Shown: positions 23,736 through 33,952 of the stretch, in pieces
Numbering within the stretch: the stretch's first letter is position 1
Layout: the number at the start of each line of letters is the position of its first letter
Assembly: GCF_051020955.1 (NCBI RefSeq)
Contig: NC_135018.1
Coordinates: 7,686,439 to 7,750,438 of the forward strand
Length of the DNA: 64,000 nucleotides
DNA from: Megalopta genalis
Taxonomy: Eukaryota > Arthropoda > Insecta > Hymenoptera > Halictidae
Reading direction: 5' to 3'
The notes under the pieces: generated by a model
The model's database searches: none
Seen by the model: only the letters and a program-made list of their open reading frames with translations
What the model was told of the DNA's origin: nothing
Made by a program: the position numbers and the translations under genes

Positions 23736-24387
23736 GGCCATCTCTGTCTCCTTATCTAAGGCAAGAACGATGTACTTGTCGATTTGTGTTTCCCACCGAT
23801 CGAGCAACTTCGCTCCGTTTTATTGCATGTCATTGGCTTCCGTTCTACTTGCTCTATTGGGAACGCGATGCAATCTACTCTACGTGGAATTTCGTTTGCC
23901 GCACGGCTAGTCCCATCGTCGACCACCGCGAGAGACGTACCTGAAAAAATAAGTCGTAGATAGGAAATGAAGGTATTTTGTGTACGTTCCTTCGTCTTTG
24001 AGGGGAACGAGCGTTCGCGTGGATTTTGTTCGAGTCGCGAGAAACGTTTGGAAAATTATGAAACATTTCCGTAACATTTATGAAACATTTGGGCATAAAG
24101 ATCTCCAGTCTAATGGGGATTTAATCGATGAATAAATCATGAAACGTTGGACGAAAGAATTCACCGTATTCGGATAATCAGAACCTCGAGCTCCCGAAGT
24201 TTCGACCCCTTAATCCAGAAGGACAATCGCAACTCGACACCAAGTAGACCAAGTAGCCTAAGCGTTCGTCTTAATGAAGTAGACGGCCGCGCGATGTAAA
24301 TTGAGCGGTGGATTAAACAAAGCGGTCGCTGATTGCACGAAGTAGAGACTGAGGATCATGGTTAGAAGTGCAGAGAAATGCAGCGAT

Positions 24388-24390
<3 letters not shown>
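23736..24390. other. No gene seen
   Basis: Noncoding DNA between two simple repeats. Confidence 0.4.
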
Positions 24391-24435
<45 letters not shown>

Positions 24436-24438
24436 AGA
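24391..24438. repeat. (GA)n microsatellite
   Basis: GA dinucleotide run followed by AGAAAGAGAAAGATAAAG. Confidence 0.95.
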
Positions 24439-25435
24439 TAAAGATAAATGAAGTGAGGGAATGCGAGAGAGAGAAATCTGTCCTCTCCATTCGATTACAC
24501 GAAGTAAACACGGTGTTCGAAAAAGACAAAGCAGGAAGGAGTGATTCCCCGAGACAAGAAAAGAAGTGAAGCAAGCGGGTTCGGCGAAGTGGAGCGAGAA
24601 TTACGTTTGCTCAGACGAAAATAAGCACAGCTCGGGGCAGATTAATTAGCATAAGAGACGTGCTCAGACACAACGGGGATAAGCGGCGTTGTTTGTCAAG
24701 GAAAAATAGAGTCAAGAATCGCGGCGTGCGGCCGCGAGAATAGCGAATTATGGACGGCTCTGTACTGTTCGGAGGCAGCGAGAGCCCCGGCTGATTAAAT
24801 GAAGTGTGATAACCGCTGTTAGACCGAGTGAAACGTTAGGCCTTGGACAAGGTCGAACGAGCGGAGCCGTCGTCTGCGAGACACCGGCAGTCGGTCGCGA
24901 GGAGAACGAAGACGTTTTCCTGTCCGGGATAAGGTAACAACTGGGCAACGACGGTCTAGGTCAAGTGGCGCAAGTCGGACGTACGGAATGAAGACCGCGG
25001 CGAATCGTGCGGAGGAGGATAAAGCTCGTTACCGGCGAGCCAAGTCGAGTAACGACCGTGACTAAACAGAAAAGTGATACGAGTACGTCTGTATGCAGAT
25101 TGAGTGGGATACTGGTCGGCGAATTCCCGCGGAACAGTGTTCTCCCGACGACGCATGGAAATCGCTCCCGCGAAAATCGAGGACTTGTTGCGCGCGTTCG
25201 AGGACGCCGCCTGACTGGACTGGTGACAACATTTCGATCATATTTCCACTTTGAGCACTTTTTCTTCTTTCCTGAGATTGCAGATTCGCTTCATTCAAGG
25301 CAACGCGATATTTATTGATCCAAACGATCTCTCATATTTTCCAGATCGAAACCGAATTGAACATTATTCGAATTGTTTTGAAGAAATATTTATCTAATTA
25401 TCCGTATCAATTCCTTTTAGTCGAATATTTTATTC
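24439..25435. other. No gene seen; purine-rich on the + strand
   Basis: GC-moderate sequence with many AAG/GAG phrases; open frames on the minus strand are short and unremarkable. Confidence 0.4.
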
Positions 25436-25539
25436 GAATCATTCATTATTCATCGTAAATTATTCTATCTATTTATTTGAACAATTTTTTATTCGAAAAG
25501 TTCTTTATTATCCTCTATTATTCTTTATTATAATTCGAA

Positions 25540-25765
25540 CGACCCGAATAATACGAAAAATTCTTGATTCGAATAACTGTAATAATTCGAATAACTCGAA
25601 TAACTGTAATAATTCGAATAATTCGTAAAAGTAACACGGAGGAAAGGAATCGATAGACTATGAAAAAACACTTTGAATCCTATCATTTTTATTCGAATCA
25701 ATTATTTTCCGTATGAATCCCGGCACGAGTAAATTCTTATTCGAGTGCACTGTTATTCGATTATA
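25540..25765 (-). repeat. ATTCGAATAA-rich dispersed repeat, copy 1
   Basis: Short direct repeats of AATTCGAATAACTCGAATAA at 25560-25625 lead into a 150-bp block (25611-25761) that is an inverted match, by eye roughly 85 percent, to 31782-31931. Shared phrases include AATTATTTTCCGTATGAAT and AACACTTTGAATCCTATCA. Confidence 0.75.
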
Positions 25766-26842
25766 CAATTAGCAGTTTATTTGACAGTGTCGAACAAAAT
25801 TTGATTCGTTAGCCGAACTCTCTGGTTGAAGGATCCTATCATCTAGAAGGAAAAAATCAAGTCACTTAGAGTCCAATTTTAAAACAGTCATGGCGTTTGA
25901 AAAGGTGTATGAACATATTTGTGGGCTACGTCACTCGAACATCTTGAGAAGGTTTAACAACAAATCCTAAAAGAAAAGTGCCGAGCCATAAATGGACAAT
26001 CTCATTGTTTAGAACACAAGTGCATGCGACTTGTACTACTACCAGCGACACTATCAGTTTACGTAATCCTAATCTGTCGACGATCGGAGGTTTCAGATGC
26101 TTCAAAGAGATTTCTATCGGCGAGACCACGATAATATTGTCGAAACTAGGAAAAGCGATCTCGCGTGCATCGAAACGGAAGTAATACCTCGCGATCCGGG
26201 TTCCCGTCCGTGCATAAACGCGATTGTTTCTGTTTTTATCGCGGCCGCTGGCAATCGGCAGGACGATCTCGATTTAACGGCAACGGAAAAACAACGGTGT
26301 CGCCGACGGATCGATAAACAATCCGAGCCGATTGTTACGCATTTACGATGTAATTTTCGATTTTCTGTCGGCTGAAGGCCGTAGCGGAGTAATTGCTCCC
26401 CACGGTGAGATAAAGAATCACCTCTGTGCTCTCTTCTAGCGATCGTTTCGCGCCGTTGCGGCTCCGATTGGCGACGAAACGGCGATTCCGTGCCAACTCG
26501 CGTCGAACCTGCGACATAAGTCTCCGATACTTTCGATTATCGCGCGAATCTGCAGGTTCTACGATCGTTTATTGCTTCGTTCATACCAACGGGATCGTTG
26601 TTCTTCCATGGCTATACGAAATCGTGCTTTTTACTTTCCATCTTCTCGCTACTTTGAATTTTACAAATGCAACATTGCTTCGTTCGTGCCTGTGGGACCA
26701 TCGTATTTTCATGGCTAAGCAGAATCGAGTTTTCCTTCGCATTTTCCTCCTATTTCGAATTTCATAAATGTTCCTTCAGTGTCCCGTGTTTTAGATAAAA
26801 CGGTGCTTATCGTAATCGTAGCAGAATTTGCGCGGTATAATT
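25766..26842. other. No gene seen
   Basis: Contains one end-like motif GGTGTATGAACAT near 25900, preceded by TTTTAAAACAGTCATGGCG, which matches blocks near 54025-54063 and 57642-57690. Open frames at 26426-26767 lack recognisable features. Confidence 0.4.
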
Positions 26843-26995
26843 GAATATATTATAAATATATTTTATGTATATGATATTATAAGTATATTTGTGATGTACA
26901 TAATATTACAAGTATATTTTATGCAGATAATATTATAAGTATATTTTGTGTATATAATATTATTAGTATATTTTATGTATATAATATGTAATGTA
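26843..26995. repeat. AT-rich tandem repeat, about 33-bp unit
   Basis: AAGTATATTTTATG followed by ATAATATTAT recurs about five times with small changes. Confidence 0.88.
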
Positions 26996-27284
26996 ATGCA
27001 AAATGAAAATGATAAATGGTGTAAACGTGATACATCGAACCATGACGAACGAATGCAATTTGATAACGACGATACGATACATCGATTGTATGATAACATA
27101 CCGGCTAACAAATTCGTTCGTCCGATATCGTGGAAATTCATCGTCAAATTTATTTATTTACTGTCTGAATGTAATTTAAATCGACGTGCGTAAAATTCGA
27201 TTCATAAAAATTGGAAAACCTACTATGTACATACATAGGTTTTATGTTGTACGATATTGTTGATTCACTGTAACTATGAATGAA

Positions 27285-27412
27285 GTTGTTTCATTTCAAT
27301 TTCGTTTCGATTTCATTTCAATTTCATTTCAATTTCACTTTAATTTCATTTCAATTTCATTTCAATTTCACTTTAATTTCATTGCAATTTCATTTCAACT
27401 TCATTTCGTACA
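27285..27412. repeat. 11-12 bp minisatellite (ATTTCATTTCA)
   Basis: About eleven imperfect copies of TTTCATTTCAA/TTTCACTTTAA. Confidence 0.93.
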
Positions 27413-27709
27413 AATTCGAATAATCCGAATAACAGCAACCAAAGATTTTCTATGATACGATTATGGAAACTTTTAACGAAACATCGATTTATAATCTCTA
27501 AGACTTTGTTATACACTTGAAGTCAAATTTTTGTGTTGTTCGGAAAATTGTTTCGTATTCTAAATAAATTTTGTTTCGTAACGGTGTTAAAAAAAGCACT
27601 TGATTCAATATTTTACTCATAGCTCAAGCAATTTTTTCTTCTTTATCCTGAACATTAAAAAATTGTCATTTATTTTTTCGTGAAAGAACAAAACAACTTT
27701 CCGAACGTA
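27413..27709. other. No gene seen; AT-rich
   Basis: Featureless. Confidence 0.4.
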
Positions 27710-28374
27710 CAGGTTGTTACGCCTAACTCAGAACAGTGAAATATCTCGAAATAGATCGAAGCTACGAAAACAATGCTTATATTAATACAAAAAGACTCTC
27801 AAAAGAAGATTAATACAATTAATACAAAAAGTGTTCAGTATAAAGAGATGTTTTAGTTAGTATCAATAATTTTTTTATTGACATAGTGGTGAATGATATT
27901 TCAAGGTCAAGTTGATTTTTTTAAATGGGACCATACATTTTTTTAGTCATATTGCGATAGCTGGTTTCAACACGGACCTAATATTGTTTTATTTCAATAT
28001 TGTATTACAAACTAAAACCTGCAATTTCAGTAATATATAAAATTGTAGATGTATTAAACTTGAGAACAACGATTTGGCTGGAGACGATATCAGAATAGCA
28101 CGTCAATCGATCTAATTTATGATTATTTGAAAGAAATAATACAATATTGAATTCGTATTGAAACCAGCTATCGCAATATGACTAAGAAAATGTATGATCC
28201 ATTAAAAAAAATCAACTCGACCTTGAAATATCATTCACCGCTATGTCAATAAAAAAATTATTGATACTACTTAAAACATCTCTTTATACTGAACACTTTT
28301 TGTATAAACATTATTTTCGTAGCTTCGATCTATTCCGAGATATTTCACTGTTCTCAAATAGGCGTAACACCCTG
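27710..28374. mobile_element. 665-bp foldback element, TA target, long inverted arms
   Basis: Starts CAGGTTGTTACGCC after TA (27708-27709) and ends GGCGTAACACCCTG before TA (28375-28376). The inverted arms are about 250-290 bp and include ATATTTCAAGGTCAA, TATTGACATAG and CATATTGCGATAGCTGGTTTC. The left arm has an extra block of about 45-60 bp with duplicated TTAATACAAAAAG. There is no coding frame. Confidence 0.9.
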
Positions 28375-28827
28375 TATGAACATAAATGTTTATATAACCG
28401 ATGAATTACTATTTAAGGTTTATGGTTAAGTATACTTACTTCATTGCGTAGGGAATAAATTTCACCTCAGATTTGAAAGCTCGTAATAAAAAAAAAGAAG
28501 AAATTTACAATCGTTTTAGGTACTGTTCTTTGTGGAAAAGGTTCTGTATCTTTCTCCTGTATACAGTTCAATTTTATTGTGACCTTATCGCTATTTATCC
28601 GAGGACAATTAATGTACCGAGTCACCTTAAACAATGCAAGGAGCCTCACGGCAGAATTTATGAGTTTGTTTTTCCACGAGCTAAGCATCTGCAGACGTTG
28701 CTGGCCCGAGAAAAACAACTATAACTTTCTATCGGATCCGTGTGGACCCGCTTAACTGCCTCCCGTTCCATATGACATTTTATTGAATTGATAATTCTTA
28801 TTAAATTGATACTTCTTATTACATTGA
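28375..28827. other. No gene seen
   Basis: Frames of 83 codons lie on both strands at 28467-28724 without recognisable content. The end carries a TTGATAATTCTTATTAAA-type repeat that resumes after the LTR-like insertion. Confidence 0.4.
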
Positions 28828-29227
28828 TGTAGACATTTGTTCAATATTTAAACAATATAGAATATGTATTGATTAGGAAAGAACTAAACGTGATGAAAAC
28901 AGGAAATATCGCGTACCGTATCTATACAACTAGGATTACAACTACTTCACTTAATTCTACAACTCGCAACGCTCCTCACTCGACGACTCTCGAACACACT
29001 CTGTCTATTCCAAACACGCTCCTTCGACACACTGCCTGCCTTTTCCAAAAACGTGACAATCGCATCCGCTGGCTCTCCGTCGCCAAGGGTTTTTTTCCCA
29101 TCTGACCCGGCCTTCGCCAATGTTTCTCTTTTATTGCCTACCTTAAATACAAAGTCTTAAAACTACGGTCTCCTAAGCCTACGGTCTCCTCTCATCCTAA
29201 ACGTACCTACTAAATTACGATACTGCA
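28828..29227. mobile_element. Candidate 400-bp solo LTR
   Basis: The block begins TGTAG and ends CTGCA, with TTGA directly repeated on both sides (28824-28827 and 29228-29231). It interrupts a local repeat: TTGATAATTCTTATTAAA lies on either side. Read on the minus strand it has GTATTTAAGG (TATA-like) and AATAAAAG. Solo LTRs arise by recombination between the two LTRs of a retrotransposon. There is no internal region or second LTR here, so the call rests on structure only and the orientation is uncertain. Confidence 0.45.
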
Positions 29228-29817
29228 TTGATAATTCTTATTAAATCAATAATTTCATTAAATCGATAGTTCTGATTAAACTGATAATTCTTATTAGTAA
29301 TAATCCGAATAATTAAATAGTAAAATGTATAACCTTGAATATTTCAAATTTTTAGGGAAAACAATTCTATAAAGTCACGGTTATCAATAGACCGCGGATT
29401 TGATGCATTTATAACAAGAACGGGTAATTGATAGAAAACGATGAAGGGTTAGAAAGGACATGCACGTATTCGCATAAAGATTCGCAGTCTACAAAGTCTA
29501 AGTTGTAACATGGTTCTGTACGGTCAGATGGTCGTTTTGAAACACCGTGGCAGTTATTCAACCGAAAGATCTGCAAAGCAAATTCTGGTGGATCGGCGAT
29601 TCCCACAAACGGAAGAAGCGGCTAAGAAGAATCGCTGTTGTAATGGGACAGGCGAACAGGATCGGCGGATCGAAGGCTCCCCGAAAGATTCAATTTCGAT
29701 CGCCGTGTCGGGTTCAATTTCATTAAGTCGCCGCTGTAAAACCGAGCCAGCCACTCGGTTCTCGATTTTAACGGCGCGACGCGTCGCGTTGTTGTTCCCG
29801 TAACTCCGCGGAGCTGT
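29228..29817. other. No gene seen; two copies of the dispersed GACTGCGG motif
   Basis: Motif copies lie at 29388-29415 (+; GACCGCGGATTTGATGCATT) and 29471-29490 (-; read inverted, AGACTGCGAATCTTTATGCG). The rest is unremarkable. Confidence 0.45.
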
Positions 29818-29837
29818 TTAACCCTTTCGCTGCGAAC

Positions 29838-29897
29838 AGCGCCTTTTGGCGCTCGGCTATAGACACTTTCTCTCAGCGAACAGCGCCTTCTGGCGCT
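29838..29897. repeat. Duplicated AGCGCC-NNNN-GGCGCT palindrome
   Basis: AGCGCCTTTTGGCGCT at 29838-29853 and AGCGCCTTCTGGCGCT at 29882-29897, 44 bp apart. The step equals that of the palindrome array at 5184-5285, and the inter-palindrome DNA looks loosely similar (GTCATCTCTC versus ACACTTTCTCTC). Confidence 0.9.
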
Positions 29898-29928
29898 CGA
29901 TTATTAAATTTTGCTATAATATATTATA

Positions 29929-30262
29929 TTAACCCTTTGCAGTCGAAGCTGTTTGAATTCGAAATCCAAAACATGATTTCTGATCTACAGTATTTCTATA
30001 TAATTATTATTATTACATTAATTAATACATACTATATAATTATTATATATACATTATTTCTATATTATTATTTCTATATAATAAATTATATAATTTATTG
30101 CGATTTATGCATATGAAATTGAGCCTATTGCAGCAAGTACAATGCAATTTTAATAGTTTTTTAAATATATAAACGAGTCTGATGCTCTCAGAATGATTTT
30201 GAAAAATAGTATACCAATTTTTAGTGGCGCCTCAGAGTCGCCATTCGAGTGCAAAGGGTTAA
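29929..30262. mobile_element. 334-bp TTAA MITE nested in the 29818-31036 element
   Basis: TTAA at both ends, with inverted termini CCCTTTGCAGTCGAA (left) and CCCTTTGCACTCGAA (right, read inward). Near the right end is the near-palindrome GGCGCCTCAGAGTCGCC (30226-30242). The AT-rich centre has no frame. An orphan end at 43222-43258 is a diverged relative of its right end. Confidence 0.87.
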
Positions 30263-30310
30263 TTGTCTATATTATTTAAGATTATTAAAAATTACTAAAA
30301 TTGTTATTAT

Positions 30311-30842
30311 TGTTGCGCACGGCACAAAATTAAACCGCCGGAAGTCGTGAGGAGACGACACGATTTATTGATTTGGACTCCACAGTCCTTCGGTTTACAA
30401 TCCTTGGAGCACGGCTCCGTTCGACGTATAAAATTTGAAGCACGGCTTCGTATGAACTATAAAATTGAAGCACGGCTTCGTATGAACTATAAAATTGAAG
30501 CACGGCTTCGTATGGGCGCAAGGGGCACTAAATAAAACTTGACTGTTAACGATAACGATATCTTGGAGAATCCCCCGTTATCAAATTTGCGGCAGTATAT
30601 ATAGACACCTGGCCGATGCTCAAGGAGAAGCATCGTCAGGTGTCGAAGGCCGGTCATTGCCTCCTAAGGCAAAAACACCGCGTAATACATTTAGGCCGAG
30701 GCGAGCGTTTGACGGTCGGGCCAACGCACGTCGATCGTGTTATTGTCTTGCCGCCTCGCCGTTTATTCGACAAAAACGGCGAGACGGCGTACATCGAAAG
30801 TCGAACGTGCGTTGACCCGCGGTCCGCGATTCGGCCGGAACA
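30311..30842 (+). mobile_element. Solo LTR, 532 bp
   Basis: Begins TGTTGCGCAC and ends CCGGAACA, so it has the TG...CA boundary with TGTT/AACA inverted ends, and ATTAT is directly repeated on both sides (30306-30310 and 30843-30847). Read forward, it has a U3-like array of 30-bp repeats (30410-30515, GAAGCACGGCTTCGTATG), then a TATA-like TATATATAG near 30596. No primer-binding site, polypurine tract or internal gene follows, so this is a recombined single LTR. The superfamily cannot be assigned; the 5-bp duplication would suit a Ty3/gypsy or BEL/Pao element. Confidence 0.8.
30410..30515 (+). repeat. 30-bp tandem repeats inside the LTR
   Basis: Four units with GGAGCACGGCTCCGTTCG, then three GAAGCACGGCTTCGTATG versions separated by AACTATAAAATT. 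Each core is itself an imperfect hairpin (GAAGC ... GCTTC). Tandem blocks upstream of TATA are common in LTR U3 enhancers. Confidence 0.92.
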
Positions 30843-31036
30843 ATTATCATTATTATTACTATTATTGTTTGGCTGCCGTGTCGGCCAGTCGCCTCAAAGA
30901 AAAGACCAGCAAAATCGGTTTCACACACCGTCTTACGAGCGTCGCGCGTATCGTGTCGTTCGTACAGACAATCTACTATCGCGCCGGCTGCCGAGAGAGT
31001 AATTCATTTTTAGGCGTTCCGCAGCGAAAGGGTTAA

Positions 31037-31781
31037 TTGGCCAGATTGGCGGTCGGTGGCTGTATAATTCGGCACGCGTTCCGAAACGATACCAGGGATG
31101 GCGAAGAGACGGGGAAAAAAATCGGCCGAGTTGCCGAGGGAAAATTCATGAAGATGCTCGCGCGCCAACTTCGCGCCGCGCCGAGAACTTCGGTTAACAC
31201 CGGCCGTTCGCGAAACTTAAGCTCGGATTTTCGGGAGAACCGCCGCGCCAGGAATTTGCATATCTCCGGCCGGGGATAAGACTGATACGAAATAGCGCGT
31301 TATACGTGCAAATAAGACGATAAGCCGACGGTGTTTTGTCTCCGGGAACCGAGCGCGACTTCCCGCCCCTCTCTCCCGTCTCACTCCCGTCACCTGCTTA
31401 CTCGGCGGCCCGACGCTGACTGACGGCCCGTGATCCGCGGGCTTTTATCTAGATTCTTTCCCGAGCCCGACATAAATTTCCCGCCCCGGGGTCACCGCCG
31501 GTAATCATCGCCGCCGCGCTCTTTGCCGGCCGTTCCTCGCCATAGTTAACCGAGGATTAGCGAGTAATTACTGGACTTTGGATTTACCTGAGGACTCGCT
31601 CCTTTCACCGCTGGTTTGTTGGCATTTTTTTTCCGAGATTACGCGCGCGATATTTGCACGCGGATACGTTTCGGTGGGATCTTTGAATCGGAGTTGCGAC
31701 AAATTTTATTCGAACGACGGACGAAAGATACGGGTCAACCAATCAAAATGTTTATTCGATACTGCCAAATAAATTGTTAAG
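31037..31781. other. No gene seen; GC-rich noncoding block
   Basis: GC-rich to about 31550 with no recognisable coding content. Motifs such as CCGCCGGTAATCATCG are not diagnostic. Confidence 0.4.
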
Positions 31782-31931
31782 ATCGAATAACAGTCCATTC
31801 GAATAAGAATTTATTCGTGCAGGAATTCATACGGAAAATAATTGATTTGAATAAAAGTGATAGGATTCAAAGTGTTTTTTCATAGTTTGCCGATTTATTT
31901 ATTTCATATTACTTTTGCGAGTTATTCGGAG
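31782..31931 (+). repeat. ATTCGAATAA-rich dispersed repeat, copy 2
   Basis: Inverted match to 25611-25761; carries ATTCATACGGAAAATAATTG and TAGGATTCAAAGTGTTTTTT. A third, partial copy lies at 57160-57230 in the orientation of copy 1. Confidence 0.8.
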
Positions 31932-31974
31932 AAAGAATTTTTCGAGTTAATCAAATTATTCAGGACTATTATAT

Positions 31975-32190
31975 TAGTACATTATTATATTATTATATTA
32001 TTATATTATTATATTATTATATTATTATATCATTATATTATTATATTATTATATTATTATATTATTATATTATTATATTATTATATTATTATATTATTAT
32101 ATTATTATATTATTATATTATTATATTATTATATCATTATATTATTATATTATTATATTATTATATTATTATTTTATTATTTTATTATTT
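31975..32190. repeat. ATTATTAT tandem array
   Basis: About 25 copies of an 8-bp unit with rare changes (TATCATTA), ending in TTTTATTA variants. The 224-codon frame that spans it owes its length to the array. Confidence 0.97.
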
Positions 32191-33952
32191 ACTGTTCTAT
32201 ATTTGTCTATAATAGACTGACAGACTATTTCGCAGGGAAAATATTCCTATATGCACCTGTCAATAAAACTACAAAATTTTTATTGGATTCGCGTTCACTA
32301 GTTCTGTTTGGAAAATCTTCCAGTGTCCAGTTTGAGATCCTTACGCAAATTCGTTCTTTTATTGGATTAGTTCATGATGAAATTTTTGGCCGTATACTGC
32401 TAGGATATTTCACGGTGAAAAAATTCCTGTATATTTCCCGAACGCGAGCGAGTAAATTCACAATGTTTGAGTTGGATGTGTATCCTCTAGTTTTGTTGAG
32501 AAATGTTTTCGAAGTGTTTGGTCAAGGATAAATTCGTGGTTTCTTCTTATTTGTTCATCGGTGCTTGTTTTCAATAGACCAGTATGTTATTTTCTTATAA
32601 AAACATTTCTGTACGTTTCTCAAACTTGAATGATCGAAAGCACAAAGTCCACGTTGAATCGACGATCCTTGCGTACGGCTATTTTTCGTTTTTGGATTAG
32701 TTGATTAGGAATTTTTTGCGATCGACTGGAACGTTATCTTATCTTGAAAATATTCTTGTATATTCTTTAAACATTGATGAACGAAATCGCGAGGAATTAA
32801 ATTGGAAATGTTCGTCGGTTTCGTTTAGGAAAACTCTCTAAATACAACTGACCATTCTGCAACACTCAAAGTTTAACACAAATGGAAGTTGGACGGCTAA
32901 GCTGGCTAAAGTGTCAATTCCGTACAAATTCGACAAGTTACAGCCGGATGAAATTGTAACGATCTACTTTCGAGTATCTAGAGCCCGGGAACGGTTGAAC
33001 TGTCAGCGAAGGTAGCGCACGCGGGTTAACAAACGCGATAGATTTAATTGATCGTAAAGCCCGTAGAGGCCGCCGTAAATGTCGGTTTTAGCGAGTCTTT
33101 GGTCAGTTAAAGAGGCAGATCTCTAATCCCGTGAAAGTTCTATGAAGACTGATTTGGCATTCGAAGTGCCGCGAAGTTTCTTAATGGCTGGAGGAGCTAA
33201 GTACTTTCGGAGTACGTCTTCCATTATCATTCTGAAACGGTAGTGGCTTCCAGACGGGGCTTGTCGCGGAGCGAGCCCTTTCTTTTCATATTTATTAAAG
33301 TGGCGAAAATAATTCTGCAACGGCGTTTTGATCAAGTCGAGCAGCGTTTCCACGCGTCGGAAAATAGAGAACGCCTCGTAAACAGCGTTTCCATAAATAG
33401 CTGTCGCCGATGTCGTTGCTGGTTTTCCCAGCTAGAGGTCCGGCATTTCCGGCGCGCCGCATTTTACACGCTATATTTCAGTATTTATGAATGAAAGCTT
33501 GTCGTTCAAACCAGCCGGCTGGTAACCATTGCATGTCACGTAGACCGCGAACGCCCGTTACTTTAGCCGCGAACCCGCTCCAAAGTAGCGAACTTTATAA
33601 ATAAGGAGACGAGGCGCATTATGGAAAAACCTGCGAAACCGCTTCGCCGCACAGTGGAACGATCCGGTGAAATGTTGGACGTTGCTAAATATCTGTTAAA
33701 TAAGAGAAGTGGTATCAGTTTTTATTGCTTCTCCTGTTTGCACGTCTCATAAATTGTTTATTGAAAATAGCTCCAAAGAGGTTGCTGCGTTCATTTATGT
33801 AATTATTAATATTCTCCATATATCCAGAAACATAGGACAACTTATGGATACCATGTCGGGCTCGATCGTATTTTCTCTATTGTAAATACTATGTCCATTG
33901 ATTTTTTCTATCTTCCACTACACTCTTTCAAACGGAATTTAAAACGCATTAC
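32191..33952. other. No gene seen
   Basis: Several loosely similar phrases (AAAATATTCCTATAT..., AAAAATTCCTGTATATTTC..., AAAACATTTCTGTACGTTTC..., AAAATATTCTTGTATATTC...) recur every 100-200 bp from 32238 to 32770, probably an ancient tandem duplication. The rest is featureless. Confidence 0.4.

Larger units (their letters stand above)
29818..31036 (+). mobile_element. 1.2-kb TTAA-flanked element containing a second MITE and a solo LTR
   Basis: TTAA at 29818-29821 and 31033-31036 flanks perfect 13-bp inverted ends CCCTTTCGCTGCG, as expected for piggyBac-type insertion. Just inside the left end are two AGCGCC...GGCGCT palindromes 44 bp apart. The interior holds an independent TTAA MITE (29929-30262) and a solo LTR with its own target duplication (30311-30842). 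Without these insertions the element would be about 350 bp. Open frames inside are not genes. Confidence 0.8.

Noticed and set aside
22751..23944. Three overlapping forward frames of 313-397 codons
   Set aside because: Entirely produced by C/T-only repeats (Ser, Leu, Phe, Ile); not proteins.
31857..32531. 224-codon frame rich in Tyr, Ile and Leu
   Set aside because: An 8-bp ATTATTAT array forces an open periodic frame; flanking parts lack features.
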